Shown: positions 1 through 8,449 of the stretch, piece after piece
Layout of the letters: each line of letters opens with the position of its first letter
How positions within the stretch are numbered: the first letter of the stretch is position 1
Assembly (NCBI GenBank): GCA_030065935.1
Contig: JASJCP010000004.1
Span: 1-64,000, forward strand
Direction of reading: 5' to 3'
Source of the DNA: Xenococcaceae cyanobacterium MO_167.B27
Lineage (GTDB): Bacteria; Cyanobacteriota; Cyanobacteriia; Cyanobacteriales; Xenococcaceae
Length of the DNA: 64,000 nucleotides
The notes under the pieces: model-generated
What the model was told of the DNA's origin: nothing
What the model saw: only the letters and a program-made list of their open reading frames with translations
The model's database searches: none
Made by a program: the position numbers and the translations under genes

Positions 1-2
1 AT

Positions 3-83
3 ACCGTCCCAGAAAAAGCTTGTGGAGATGATGCGACGGGGATTAAACAACTGACGTTGTTTAATCTAGTTGGCAATCTATGA
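3..83 (+). pseudogene. tnpB: C-terminal tail of an IS200/IS605-type TnpB (cut by window edge)
   Basis: The frame reads TVPEKACGDDATGIKQLTLF followed by NLVGNL and a TGA stop. The cyanobacterial TnpB (RNA-guided nuclease of IS200/IS605 elements) often ends with a short ACG-D/N motif and a variable tail just like this, and the stop codon is followed immediately by the hairpin that forms the element's right end. Only 26 codons lie in the window, so the state of the rest is unknown. The call rests on the tail motif plus the adjacent right-end hairpin. Confidence 0.6.
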
Positions 84-140
84 AGCAAGAATCCCTCGTT
101 ATAGCGCGACTTTAGGAGCGTTTAACGATGGGAGTGTCAA
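84..140 (+). mobile_element. IS200/IS605-type right end (3' part of TnpB guide RNA scaffold)
   Basis: Directly after the tnpB stop comes AGCAAGAATCCCTCGTTA, a loop, and TAACGATGGGAGTGTCAA. CCCTCGTTA pairs with TAACGATGGG with one bulge. This stem ending in GGGAGTGTCAA is the usual shape of cyanobacterial IS605 right ends and of the 3' part of the omega RNA. The element ends at about 140, because from 141 the sequence reads in frame as a metal ABC permease. Related scars lie near 32660, 44200, 45540, 56000 and 63930. Confidence 0.6.
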
Positions 141-422
141 GGTTTTATCATTCTCTTATCTTTAACCATTGCTTTAACAGTTCGTACTGTTGGTATTTTA
201 TTGATGAATGGTTTTTTAGTAATTCCTGCTGCAACAGCCAAGATAATCAGTCAACAATTTGTTCCTTTCTTAATTACTGCTGCTGCTATTGGTGCGATGA
301 GTGCAGTGATAGGAATGATAATTTCTGGGGCTTTCGATTTACCTTCAGGCCCTAGTATTGTTTTAGTTCAGTTATTAGGATTTTTAGTAGTATCTTCGGC
401 AATACCCACCCAAAGCAGGTAG
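141..422 (+). pseudogene. ABC-3 family metal (Zn/Mn) transporter permease, C-terminal fragment
   Basis: The frame from 141 reads GFIILSLTIALTVRTVGILL and then MNGFLVIPAATAKI, matching the conserved region of ZnuB/MntB-type permeases (LLvnaLLiiPAAtA). Two further hydrophobic segments follow (about 245-310 and 355-405). There is no start codon of its own: upstream of 141 the sequence is the right end of an IS605-type element, so the gene has been cut by insertion and only the last 93 codons are visible. The N-terminal half would lie beyond the left edge, on the other side of the IS. Assigned by motif; the substrate metal cannot be told. Confidence 0.65.
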
Positions 423-467
423 CAATTTATTTCCTCCGTCCTCATAATCCATAATTCATCCCTTAAA

Positions 468-484
468 GGTGGGCAATGCCCACC
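468..484. terminator. Hairpin between permease remnant and trpB
   Basis: GGTGGGC-AAT-GCCCACC forms a perfect 7-bp stem with a 3-nt loop in the spacer between two convergent reading frames, 9 bp beyond the trpB stop. It could end transcription of trpB. The same palindrome class is a common dispersed repeat in cyanobacteria, and no long T-run follows on either strand. Confidence 0.4.
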
Positions 485-492
485 CAAAATTG

Positions 493-1734
493 TCAAATTT
501 TATCTCCCAAATATTTAGCAATAGTCTGTACGTCCTTATCTCCTCTTCCAGAACAATTAACAACAATGCGTGGACTTCCTTCTAGTTGAGGACAAAGCTT
601 GTCTAGATAAGCAAAAGCATGAGCAGTTTCTAGTGCAGGGATAATACCTTCTAGTTCCGATAACTTACAAAGTACTTCTACAGCTTCTTGGTCGGTAACA
701 CTATAATATTCTGCTCTACCAGTATCTTTAAGATAACTGTGTTCAGGGCCAACTCCAGGGTAATCTAAACCAGCACTAATAGAATGAGCTTCTACTACTT
801 GTCCTTCTGTATCTTGTAACAGATAACTCATTGCACCATGTAACACCCCTGGACGACCTTCTGTAAGAGTTGCTGCGTGTTTTCCTGACACAATACTTTC
901 TCCTGCTGCTTCTACTCCGATAAGACGCACGGAAGACTCAGGGATAAACTCATGAAATAGTCCTATAGCATTAGAACCACCACCTACACAAGCCATGAGG
1001 ATATCTGGTGATGCTCCAAACTTCTCTTGACACTGACGGCGAGTTTCTTGTCCAATGACAGCATGAAAGTCCCTGACAATCATCGGATAGGGGTGAGGGC
1101 CAGCTACAGAGCCAAGGATATAGTGAGTAGTTTCTACATTTGTTACCCAGTCTCTAATAGCTTCGGAAGTAGCATCTTTTAGTGTTCCTGTTCCTGCAGT
1201 GACTGGTTGTACTGTCGCATTTAATAATTCCATCCGAAATACATTGAGCTTTTGTCGTTCCATATCTTGAACGCCCATGTAGATAATGCACTCTAGACCA
1301 AAACGGGCGCAAACTGTGGCGGTTGCAACTCCATGTTGTCCTGCTCCTGTCTCAGCAATGATGCGTTTTTTCCCCATGCGAATTGCCAGAAGGGTTTGAG
1401 CTAGAGCATTGTTAATTTTATGCGCTCCTGTGTGGTTGAGGTCTTCTCGTTTAAGATAGATTTGTGCCCCTGTGCCATCGGGACGTGCATAATGTTGGGT
1501 GAGACGCTCCGCAAAGTAAAGAGGGCTTGGTCTTCCTACATAGTCTTTAAGTAAGCCTTGTAATTCTTGTTGGAAGTCTGCATCTGCCCGATATTTAGCA
1601 TAAGCTGTTTCTAGTTCTGCTAAAGCTGGCATCAGAGTTTCGGGGACATATTTTCCACCGTAAGGCCCAAAACGTCCTAAGTTATCTGGAAGTTGAGTTG
1701 TATTGCTGTTGGTTTTGATGGGTGTTTTTGTCAT
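493..1734 (-). CDS. trpB: Tryptophan synthase beta chain
   Basis: Catalyses the last step of tryptophan synthesis, joining indole and L-serine with pyridoxal phosphate; works in the cytoplasm in the alpha2-beta2 complex with TrpA. The 413-aa product has the usual length. Visible signatures are [12 protein letters not shown] with the PLP lysine at K106, the catalytic Glu in AETGAGQHG (E128) and the phosphate-binding GGGSNA loop near residue 252. ATG start at 1734. No trpA or other trp gene is adjacent, as is usual in cyanobacteria, where trp genes are scattered. The neighbour downstream is the broken permease, in convergent orientation. Confidence 0.97.
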   Translation of the reverse strand: MTKTPIKTNSNTTQLPDNLGRFGPYGGKYVPETLMPALAELETAYAKYRADADFQQELQGLLKDYVGRPSPLYFAERLTQHYARPDGTGAQIYLKREDLNHTGAHKINNALAQTLLAIRMGKKRIIAETGAGQHGVATATVCARFGLECIIYMGVQDMERQKLNVFRMELLNATVQPVTAGTGTLKDATSEAIRDWVTNVETTHYILGSVAGPHPYPMIVRDFHAVIGQETRRQCQEKFGASPDILMACVGGGSNAIGLFHEFIPESSVRLIGVEAAGESIVSGKHAATLTEGRPGVLHGAMSYLLQDTEGQVVEAHSISAGLDYPGVGPEHSYLKDTGRAEYYSVTDQEAVEVLCKLSELEGIIPALETAHAFAYLDKLCPQLEGSPRIVVNCSGRGDKDVQTIAKYLGDKI

Positions 1735-2174
1735 GAAATATTAACTGGTAATGGTAGAGTATTATTTTGACGGTGAGTGATACTTCTGGTCAAGAAGCAT
1801 ATACAATCGCTGTGTTGAGATTTTATCTTGATCTTGCTTGCTAAGAAGGCTCTGAGTCTATTTTAAGAGACCCTCTTCAAGGGGATAACTTAACAGTCTT
1901 GATACAAGAACTTGTTGAAAACTTTACTTAGCAATAGTTTGAGCCGTTATAAGATGTTGAGAACTCCAAATTTAATCATTTGTCAACACTTATATTGTCT
2001 ATGGTTTAGAAACCTCGACTAGTTTGGCAACTGAAGACGGGAGTAATCAAGGAAACTCTAGTAACAACTCTTAAATTAAGTGAAAGATATTTTCCAGACA
2101 CAAAACCCAAGATTAAGATGTGCTGGAGACTTTGATTTATATATAATTTATCTAAATCTTCTCCAAATTGTTTT
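1735..2174. other. Intergenic region without a recognisable gene
   Basis: This 440-bp spacer separates the divergently transcribed trpB and TPR-protein genes, so it should hold both promoters. Reading all frames shows only short open stretches broken by several stops; one frame (1773-2135) has protein-like pieces but contains five in-frame stops, about what chance gives. No strong hairpin or repeat was seen. Confidence 0.5.
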
Positions 2175-4385
2175 ATGGCTGAAACCCTAATAGTTAAACC
2201 TTTGGGCTTAGTATTGCAAAAAGCCGGCTTAATTTCTCTGGAGCAAGTAAAAATAGCCCTACAAGCTAAAAAATCGCTGCCTAACTGTAAAATTGGTGAA
2301 ATAATAGCAATTAGGGGCTGGATTAAACCAGAAACGGCAAATTTCTTTGCTGAACAATGGCCGAATCTAGCACTTAATCAACAATTACAACCTTTAGGAC
2401 AATATCTTAAGGCTGCTGGATTTATTAGCGAGCGCCAAATCGAGAAAATTCTCCAAGAACAGTCCAAATCTCATATAAAGTTTGGTGACTATGCAGTATT
2501 ACAAGGACTTATTTCTCAAACTACTCTCAATTTTTTCTTACAACAATTAAATATAATTCGAGAAAATAAAATTACAGAACCTATCCTCGAAAATTACAAA
2601 GTATTCAATAGAATCGAAAGCTCTATTCTCCACAATCAAAAATGCGATCCTAGTGATTTGCTCAAATTATATCGAGAAGTTCGACAACAAGGAGAAGTAG
2701 TAAGTAGTGGGGATACTAGAGAGGTAGAATTAATCAACTGTGGCTTGCTCGTATGCCAAGAAAATAAATTGAAAGTGGCTAACTCTAAATATATGTCGGT
2801 ATTTAATCAAGATTGGATTGAAGAAGAGTTAGTTTCTCTACAGCCTTACACTAATATACGTCTCAAAATGTTTGGGTTAGAAAAATTAACCAGTTTGCCT
2901 CACAAAGTATTAACGGCAGTAAATTATTGGACAGGTAATCAACCTTTTTTAACCCAAAAAGTATATCAGACAATTCAAGAACAAAAAATCGTTATTGCTC
3001 CAGGACAAGAAATAGTTACTATTAATGAATTAGTCCAAAAAAATTTAATTAAAAATTGGGATACAGGAGTGGCTGCAACTCATTTTAAAAATATCCAAAA
3101 AAAATTTTTAGATAATGATAATTTTTCGACAGAGTCTTTACTAGAAGCTTACAAACATCTTTGGCAACAAAGAACCATTAAATACGATGATACTCCCCAA
3201 CAAAAAAAATTAATAAAGCTAGGCTTGGCAAAGCTTAAAAATCAGCAAATTAGTCTGAGTAATCCCATTTATAGTGCTGTATTCGACCTAGATTGGATAG
3301 AAAAACAATTAAAACTTTTTGCTGTTACTGACTCGCCAATTTCTAATTTAAAAGAAAATCTTTCTCCTATAATGTCTAGTAACCCTTTTCCAGCTTTGGG
3401 GCGGCGGACGACAGGGCTGATGAAATCTGGAGGAAATCCCCCCCACCAAGATAACAGAACAGCTGCTCAGAACTCGAATTTCAATTCTGGTAGATCTTCC
3501 GGTCAAGTTGTTCCTGTTGTATTAAGTCTTCTTGCTGTTTTATTGTCTGGCACTGCCTTATACTGGTTCGGAAATCAACTGCTAAGAACCATTAACCAAA
3601 AACAACTGATTACTAAAGGCAATCTCCACCTTGAAAAGAAAAACTACTCAGAAGCTCTGGGTATATATAATCGAGCCTTGAGAGTAGATGAAGATATCGC
3701 TACTGTTTGGATCAACCGTGCTTATGCCCTTAAAGGACTAAAAGAATATGAATTAATGTTACAGTCTTGTACTTCCGCTACCGTAATTCAACCTGAATCA
3801 GAATTAGCTTGGAATTGTCGAGGTGAAGCCTCATATTATCTTGAGAAATATCAAGAAACAGTAGCAGCTTTGGATAGAGCGATCGCACTTAACCCCAAAA
3901 ATCCTGTAGTATGGATTAACTATGCTCAAGCTTTACATAAACTGGAGCAGTATCCAGCCTCGGAAATTGCCATAGAAAGAGGGATTAATTTACTAGAAAA
4001 TAATTCTCAAGGTAATAGCGTGAGTCTTCCTGTTGCTTATAACCAACAGGGAAAATCTTTCCTGAAGCAACACAAATATTCTCAGGCTCTAGAAGCGTTC
4101 GCACGTTCACTAGCTTATGCTCCTAATTATCTCTCAGCCCAACAGGGTAAAGCACTAGCCCTAGCCAAACTAGGACAAACTCACGAAGCTACTAGAATTT
4201 TTGCTCGGGTTTTAGTTCGAGACGATCTTTCCCCTGAACAACAAGCGATCACTTGGCTATATAAAGGAATAAATTTCTGCTCTATGAAGCAACCTACTCG
4301 CGCTAATGGTGCTTTTGAAAAAGCTCTACAATTGGCTACTAACTATAATCAAGCTGTCAAAACGGCTCAGGAGGACTGTCAATAA
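2175..4385 (+). CDS. Membrane TPR protein with PilB-N-like repeats and AAA-like-tail winged helices
   Basis: A 736-aa protein of unknown role. Residues about 1-125 hold two copies of a short module (LG..L..AGLIS..Q...AL / G...A.RGWI) like the N-terminal domain of type II/IV secretion ATPases. Residues about 140-400 contain two copies of a segment ending N.IY.AVF...WIE.QL and one YWTGNQPFLTQK motif, which resemble the region after the ATPase in cyanobacterial AAA-like (AAA_35) proteins; no P-loop is present. One TM helix lies near 447-470 (VVPVVLSLLAVLLSGTALYW). The C-terminus, about 475-736, is TPR repeats. Topology suggests a cytoplasmic sensor part and a TPR scaffold across the membrane. 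Function is inferred only as signalling or scaffold. Confidence 0.7.
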   Translation: MAETLIVKPLGLVLQKAGLISLEQVKIALQAKKSLPNCKIGEIIAIRGWIKPETANFFAEQWPNLALNQQLQPLGQYLKAAGFISERQIEKILQEQSKSHIKFGDYAVLQGLISQTTLNFFLQQLNIIRENKITEPILENYKVFNRIESSILHNQKCDPSDLLKLYREVRQQGEVVSSGDTREVELINCGLLVCQENKLKVANSKYMSVFNQDWIEEELVSLQPYTNIRLKMFGLEKLTSLPHKVLTAVNYWTGNQPFLTQKVYQTIQEQKIVIAPGQEIVTINELVQKNLIKNWDTGVAATHFKNIQKKFLDNDNFSTESLLEAYKHLWQQRTIKYDDTPQQKKLIKLGLAKLKNQQISLSNPIYSAVFDLDWIEKQLKLFAVTDSPISNLKENLSPIMSSNPFPALGRRTTGLMKSGGNPPHQDNRTAAQNSNFNSGRSSGQVVPVVLSLLAVLLSGTALYWFGNQLLRTINQKQLITKGNLHLEKKNYSEALGIYNRALRVDEDIATVWINRAYALKGLKEYELMLQSCTSATVIQPESELAWNCRGEASYYLEKYQETVAALDRAIALNPKNPVVWINYAQALHKLEQYPASEIAIERGINLLENNSQGNSVSLPVAYNQQGKSFLKQHKYSQALEAFARSLAYAPNYLSAQQGKALALAKLGQTHEATRIFARVLVRDDLSPEQQAITWLYKGINFCSMKQPTRANGAFEKALQLATNYNQAVKTAQEDCQ

Positions 4386-4684
4386 TTAATAATTAATTGA
4401 TCGGGGGAGGGGAGCTATCGGGATTAGAGATCAGGAGTTCTGCATAAATTGACGACCCTTGAGCTAATCTATTTATATTTCCTAATTCTTTCACCTCGAT
4501 CTTTCATACCTATCTGAAAGTTGAGAAAGTGAGGTTTCCCCTTACTACAGGAGAGGTTTCAAGTTCCTTCTTCCAAACCCTACCTAATCTGAATCTTGAC
4601 GGTGGGTGGTGGGGAGAACTACCTCGCCATATCCAACCATAGTGTTGATAATTGATAATTAAGTCTAGTATGAGATTTATTGTT
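4386..4684. other. Intergenic region, nothing recognised
   Basis: About 300 bp between the TPR-protein stop and the DUF3110 start. It is not protein-like in any frame I read, and contains only short low-complexity and G-rich runs (GGTGGGTGGTGGGG near 4600). It may hold the promoter of the DUF3110 gene. Confidence 0.4.
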
Positions 4685-5074
4685 ATGCGAGTATATATAT
4701 TGTTGTTTAATGCAGGAACCAGTAATGAGGGCATTCATACCATCCAAGTAGGAGATCGCAATAAAATTTTGATGTTTCAAGAAGAAGATGACGCACTTCG
4801 TTTTGCAATGATGCTAGAAGCCCAAGATTTTCCCGAAGCTACAGTAGAGGTAATTGATTCAGAAGAAATCGAAGCCTTTTGTCAAAAGGCAGATTACGAC
4901 TGGGAAATAATCGAAACTGGTAAATTAGCAGTCCCTCCTGAAAAGAATGCTCCAAAAACAGATTGGAATCCTGAAGAAGACGAAAGTAGTCTTGCTACCT
5001 CACCTTCAGAAGATAATTCCATTCCTCCAGATGATTTAGATAATATTCGTCGCCGACTAGAAGGACTTTTGTAA
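4685..5074 (+). CDS. DUF3110 domain protein
   Basis: Conserved cyanobacterial/plastid family of unknown function. The first 85 residues match the family pattern: MRVYILLFNAGT.NEGIHTI, then a helix with ALRFAMMLEAQDFP and EVIDSEEIEAFC. The acidic tail (residues about 90-129) is low complexity. I chose the ATG at 4685 because family members begin with MRV(Y/F).LLFN; an earlier ATG at 4670 and TTG at 4652 are in frame. The gene lies 64 bp upstream of murQ on the same strand, separated by a heptamer-like repeat, so co-transcription is possible. Confidence 0.85.
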   Translation: MRVYILLFNAGTSNEGIHTIQVGDRNKILMFQEEDDALRFAMMLEAQDFPEATVEVIDSEEIEAFCQKADYDWEIIETGKLAVPPEKNAPKTDWNPEEDESSLATSPSEDNSIPPDDLDNIRRRLEGLL

Positions 5075-5137
5075 AGGATTCTGGATGAGGGATAAAGGAC
5101 TCTGAATGAATAGTAAATGATAAATGGTAAATGATCA

Positions 5138-6040
5138 ATGTTAAATGATAGGGGACATCTTCTTACTGAACAAATCAATCCTCACAGTCAAAATCTTGAC
5201 AGTCTATCTTCTCTAGAGATAGTAGAACTGTTTAATCAGGAAGACTACAAAACAGTTGAAGCGATCGCTGGAGCTAAATCCGCATTGGCTCAAGCCATTG
5301 ATACCAGTGCTGAACGTTTGCGTCAGGGAGGAAGACTGTTTTATGTAGGAGCAGGAACCAGTGGTAGGCTAGGAGTCTTAGATGCAGCAGAATGTCCCCC
5401 GACTTTTTGTACTCATCCCGAACTAGTACAGGGAATTATCGCTGGAGGAGCAGGAGCTTTAATTAGAAGTTCTGAAAGTCTCGAAGATCGTCCTGAAGAT
5501 GGAGAAACAGCGATCGCCCATCATGAAATTAACAATTTAGATGTAGTGATTGGGATCACCGCAGGAGGTACTACCCCTTATGTTCATGGAGCATTACACG
5601 CAGCCCAAGAAAGAGGCGCAGCTACCGTTGCCATTAGTTGTGTTACCTCAGAACAAGTACCCATTAATGCAGATATAGATATTCGTTTGCTGGTGGGAGC
5701 AGAAATCTTAGCAGGTTCAACCAGACTCAAAGCAGGGACAGCAACCAAAATGGCACTGAATATTATCTCTACAGGGGTTATGGTGAAGCTAGGCAAAGTT
5801 TATGGGAATCGCATGATCGATGTCAGTGTGACTAATACTAAATTACGCGATCGGGCTTTGCGGATTATTTGCGATCTTACTGAGTTAAACCGTCAAGAAG
5901 CAGATGAATTATTACAGCGTAGTGGCAAAAAAGTAAAATTAGCTCTTTTGATGCAATGGACTGGTTTAGACCCAGAAGCAGCCCAAAAACTATTGTCTCA
6001 ACATCAAGGTAATCTTAGACTTTCATTACAAAATAGATAA
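5138..6040 (+). CDS. murQ: N-acetylmuramic acid 6-phosphate etherase
   Basis: Cleaves the D-lactyl ether of MurNAc-6-phosphate to give GlcNAc-6-phosphate in cell wall recycling. The 300-aa product has a SIS sugar-phosphate domain with VGAGTSGRLG (70-79), the catalytic glutamate in DAAECPPTF (E85), and GSTRLKAGTATK near 198-210. A C-terminal helical domain follows. The ATG lies inside an AAATGATAAATGGT-type heptamer repeat, so the spacer appears to have supplied the start region. The length and motifs are complete, so it should be active. No MurNAc kinase (anmK/murK) gene is next to it. Confidence 0.95.
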   Translation: MLNDRGHLLTEQINPHSQNLDSLSSLEIVELFNQEDYKTVEAIAGAKSALAQAIDTSAERLRQGGRLFYVGAGTSGRLGVLDAAECPPTFCTHPELVQGIIAGGAGALIRSSESLEDRPEDGETAIAHHEINNLDVVIGITAGGTTPYVHGALHAAQERGAATVAISCVTSEQVPINADIDIRLLVGAEILAGSTRLKAGTATKMALNIISTGVMVKLGKVYGNRMIDVSVTNTKLRDRALRIICDLTELNRQEADELLQRSGKKVKLALLMQWTGLDPEAAQKLLSQHQGNLRLSLQNR

Positions 6041-6075
6041 ACAACGGTTAGAGTAATTAATTTAGCGATCGCTTT

Positions 6076-6405
6076 ATGTTTCCTGAACAAAATAAAATAA
6101 TAGAAGAAATTAGTTTAATTCCAAAGGATAAGCGCAAAGAATTATACGATCTAATTCATAAATTTAGAATGGATTTAGAGCGATCGCAGAATCAGATAGA
6201 TGAAATTATGCAGTTTGCAGGTAGTTGGTCAGATATGACTGAAGAAGATTTCAGCAATTTCTGTGAGGAAATAAAACAACGTCGCCAAGCTTCTTCATCA
6301 CGGAGATTTGCTGATGAAACCTTGTTTACCCATAATCAAAAGCATTTCGGTAAAATCAAAATATTAGAATTGAAAGATTGGACGCTGCCGAAAAAAAAGA
6401 CATAA
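6076..6405 (+). pseudogene. Antitoxin joined to the C-terminal end of a VapC-type PIN toxin (deletion fusion)
   Basis: The first 75 residues look like a small cyanobacterial antitoxin (PKDKRKELYDLIHKF, then GSWSDMT.EDF..F..EI..RRQASSSRR). The last 30 residues (ETLFTHNQKHFGKIKILELK-DW) match the last strand and helix of a VapC PIN domain, normally L(V)T(H/R)N..HF..I.GL...DW. Everything between, including the Asp start strand of PIN and its catalytic acids, is missing. The simplest reading is an internal deletion that joined an antitoxin gene to the end of its toxin gene, keeping frame. The protein may still bind a toxin or DNA through the antitoxin part. Confidence 0.6.
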
Positions 6406-6463
6406 ATTGAACTAAGTTAAAAACATCGGTTCTAAGTAGCTCCACCTAAATAAAATAAAGTTT

Positions 6464-6524
6464 GTAGTCAACCCTTCAGGGTTACTAAATCCTTGCAGAG
6501 TTTTGGCTTTAGCCAAAACTACGA
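6464..6524. repeat. Palindromic dispersed repeat with two hairpins
   Basis: Two perfect hairpins lie side by side: AACCCT-TC-AGGGTT (6470-6483) and AGTTTTGGCT-TT-AGCCAAAACT (6499-6520). They are bracketed by GTAGT and ACTAC. It lies between the antitoxin-toxin relic and the 3' end of the dienelactone hydrolase gene, which are convergent, so it may also serve as a terminator. Confidence 0.5.
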
Positions 6525-6560
6525 ACATCATCTATTTTGTGTTTAATAAAGTGAAGCTAC

Positions 6561-7286
6561 TTACCAATTTTTTTTCAGATGTTTATGGAAAAATTGTTTT
6601 AGTTCCCGCCAAGCATCTTCGGCTGCTAACTGATTGTAAGAAGAGCGTTCATGGCAAAAAAATCCGTGATCGGCTTGGGGGTAAACTTTTAACTTATATT
6701 CTTTGTTAAGTTCCTTGAAGCGAGAGTCTATTTGGTTAATGCGATCGCCAGAAATAAAAGGATCTGCACCACCAAAGAATAAATACACAGGAATAGTAAT
6801 ATCGGTAACTGCTTCTAACCACTCATCCAGAACAACACTGTAGAAAGGTGCAGCTACTACGATCTCAGGGGAAAACCGAGTAGCAGTATAAAAGGTCATG
6901 CTTCCACCAAAACAAAACCCCGTTACCCCTATCCTGTCTGGATATAATACATCAACTCGCGATTTAAGATAAGCTAATACCGCTTTAATATCTTCCTCCA
7001 TAGTTTTCTTCAAATCGAGGCGGTACATCATCGCTTTTGCTTTCTCAACTTCATCGTAGTCAAACTTGTTATTGGGCAACTCACGATAATATAAATCGGG
7101 CGTAATAACTACATAACCCTCCTTAGCAATTCGGACTGCTACATCTTTGATGTGTTGGGTTAATCCAAAAGCCTCCATTAGCAGCATAATCCCTGGCTTA
7201 CGGCTATTTTCAGCAGGCAGACATAAAAAAGCTGGCATTTCTCCGTCGGGAGTAGAAATTATTACTTCTCTCTGTTCGATTTGCAT
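6561..7286 (-). CDS. Dienelactone hydrolase family protein
   Basis: A 241-aa alpha/beta hydrolase of the DLH family, probably cytosolic. The nucleophile is a cysteine in GFCFGGS (C125), with the family's Glu in LMEAFG (E38), a conserved GGADPF loop near 173 and His in ADHGFFCHER near 218. Known family members hydrolyse dienelactones, but in cyanobacteria the substrate is generally unknown. ATG start at 7286. It follows an AraC-type regulator gene on the same strand by 82 bp, so the regulator may control it. Confidence 0.88.
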   Translation of the reverse strand: MQIEQREVIISTPDGEMPAFLCLPAENSRKPGIMLLMEAFGLTQHIKDVAVRIAKEGYVVITPDLYYRELPNNKFDYDEVEKAKAMMYRLDLKKTMEEDIKAVLAYLKSRVDVLYPDRIGVTGFCFGGSMTFYTATRFSPEIVVAAPFYSVVLDEWLEAVTDITIPVYLFFGGADPFISGDRINQIDSRFKELNKEYKLKVYPQADHGFFCHERSSYNQLAAEDAWRELKQFFHKHLKKNW

Positions 7287-7368
7287 CTATAAACCTCTTT
7301 GAACTTACAGATACTTTAGAAAAGATGCTAACCAAGACTCTAGAAAAAAACTGCGGAATTTTAGTAAA

Positions 7369-8262
7369 TTATTGCGATATAGCAATAAATTGTCTTGGTG
7401 TCATACCAATGATGCGCTTAAAGTATCTAGTAAAGTGGCTTTGGTCACAAAAGCCTACAATAGCTGCAATCTCTGGGATACTAAGTTCACTATGCTGCAA
7501 CAGATACTTCGCTTTTTTAATTCGCTGCTGCAATAGGTATTGATGAGGTGTTTTACCCATACTGTCTTTAAACAAGCGTATAAAGTGATATGGACTGATT
7601 TGGGCGATCGCAGCTAGTTCAATTATTTTTAAATTGCGATCAAGATTTTCCTGGATATATTCTGTTACCTGTTTCAGCTTCGATTTAGATAATCCATCTC
7701 CATAACTAGAGAGTTTGGGTTTTGTAGTGCAGTATTTTCGTAATAGGTGAATTGCTAATGTGGTTTTGAGACTATCAATCAATAAATTACTACCGATTTT
7801 GTGAGACTCTAATTCATCTTTTAAAGTCGAGAAAATTCCTTGTATTAGTGCATCTTGCTGATTCATAAACCTAGGGATAAGTTCTAGGTGATCGCAATTT
7901 ACTAAATCTTGACCAACTTGTTGCAGGAGTACTGGTTCAATGGCTAATATTCCAAACTCCGCTGAAGTATTCCAATTACAGCGATGGACAATACCAGCAG
8001 GGATAATCGCAACATCTCCTTGATTTCGCCTTTCTGTTTGAACTTTGCCATCTAACCATCTTTCCCCTGGTGACTTAGAAAAACCATAGGCAATGACGTG
8101 CATAGTATGTTGATGTTTGAGACACTCGAACTTGGGCTGTTGATGAAGTTCTAAATGGATACTATCCCATCCTGAACTTGAAAGAATGGCAGATTTCGGC
8201 ACAAAATCATCTGATGCCTTTTCTTGTCTGTAATCAAGCAGTTTGATTTGCTTGTTTCCCAT
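7369..8262 (-). CDS. AraC family transcriptional regulator
   Basis: 297 aa from the ATG at 8262 (an upstream TTG at 8274 is also in frame). The N-terminal half is a cupin-like ligand domain (KHQHTMHVIAYG, then GDVAIIPAGIVHRC). The C-terminal 100 residues carry two helix-turn-helix motifs: LAAIAQISPYHFIRLFKDSMGKTPHQYL and IPEIAAIVGFCDQSHFTRYFKRIIGMTPRQF (each written here as the consensus lines up with AraC/XylS). The downstream gene on the same strand, a dienelactone hydrolase, is a likely target. The ligand is unknown. Confidence 0.9.
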   Translation of the reverse strand: MGNKQIKLLDYRQEKASDDFVPKSAILSSSGWDSIHLELHQQPKFECLKHQHTMHVIAYGFSKSPGERWLDGKVQTERRNQGDVAIIPAGIVHRCNWNTSAEFGILAIEPVLLQQVGQDLVNCDHLELIPRFMNQQDALIQGIFSTLKDELESHKIGSNLLIDSLKTTLAIHLLRKYCTTKPKLSSYGDGLSKSKLKQVTEYIQENLDRNLKIIELAAIAQISPYHFIRLFKDSMGKTPHQYLLQQRIKKAKYLLQHSELSIPEIAAIVGFCDQSHFTRYFKRIIGMTPRQFIAISQ

Positions 8263-8449
8263 ATTTTTGCTCAAACAGGTTTATTTGCTTCATAAAAGCG
8301 CGATCGCACTTCAAAAAACGAGGGAGTAAATAAAGATAAAGTAAAACAAACTTCTAACCTTTACATTTACTTAATTTTTACCAGAGAATTTTCTTCTTGG
8401 AGTAGGGTACATATTAAGTAATATCGCATAATCTTGATATTTAGATTAA

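Noticed and set aside
128-355. Open frame of 75 codons starting MGVSRFYHSL
   Set aside because: It is a shifted reading of the IS right end and permease fragment; composition (many Cys, Ser, Phe) is not protein-like, and the frame used by the ABC-3 motif is different.
1773-2135. Possible decayed gene upstream of the TPR-protein gene
   Set aside because: Five in-frame stops over 120 codons is what random AT-rich DNA gives, and no family motif could be recognised.
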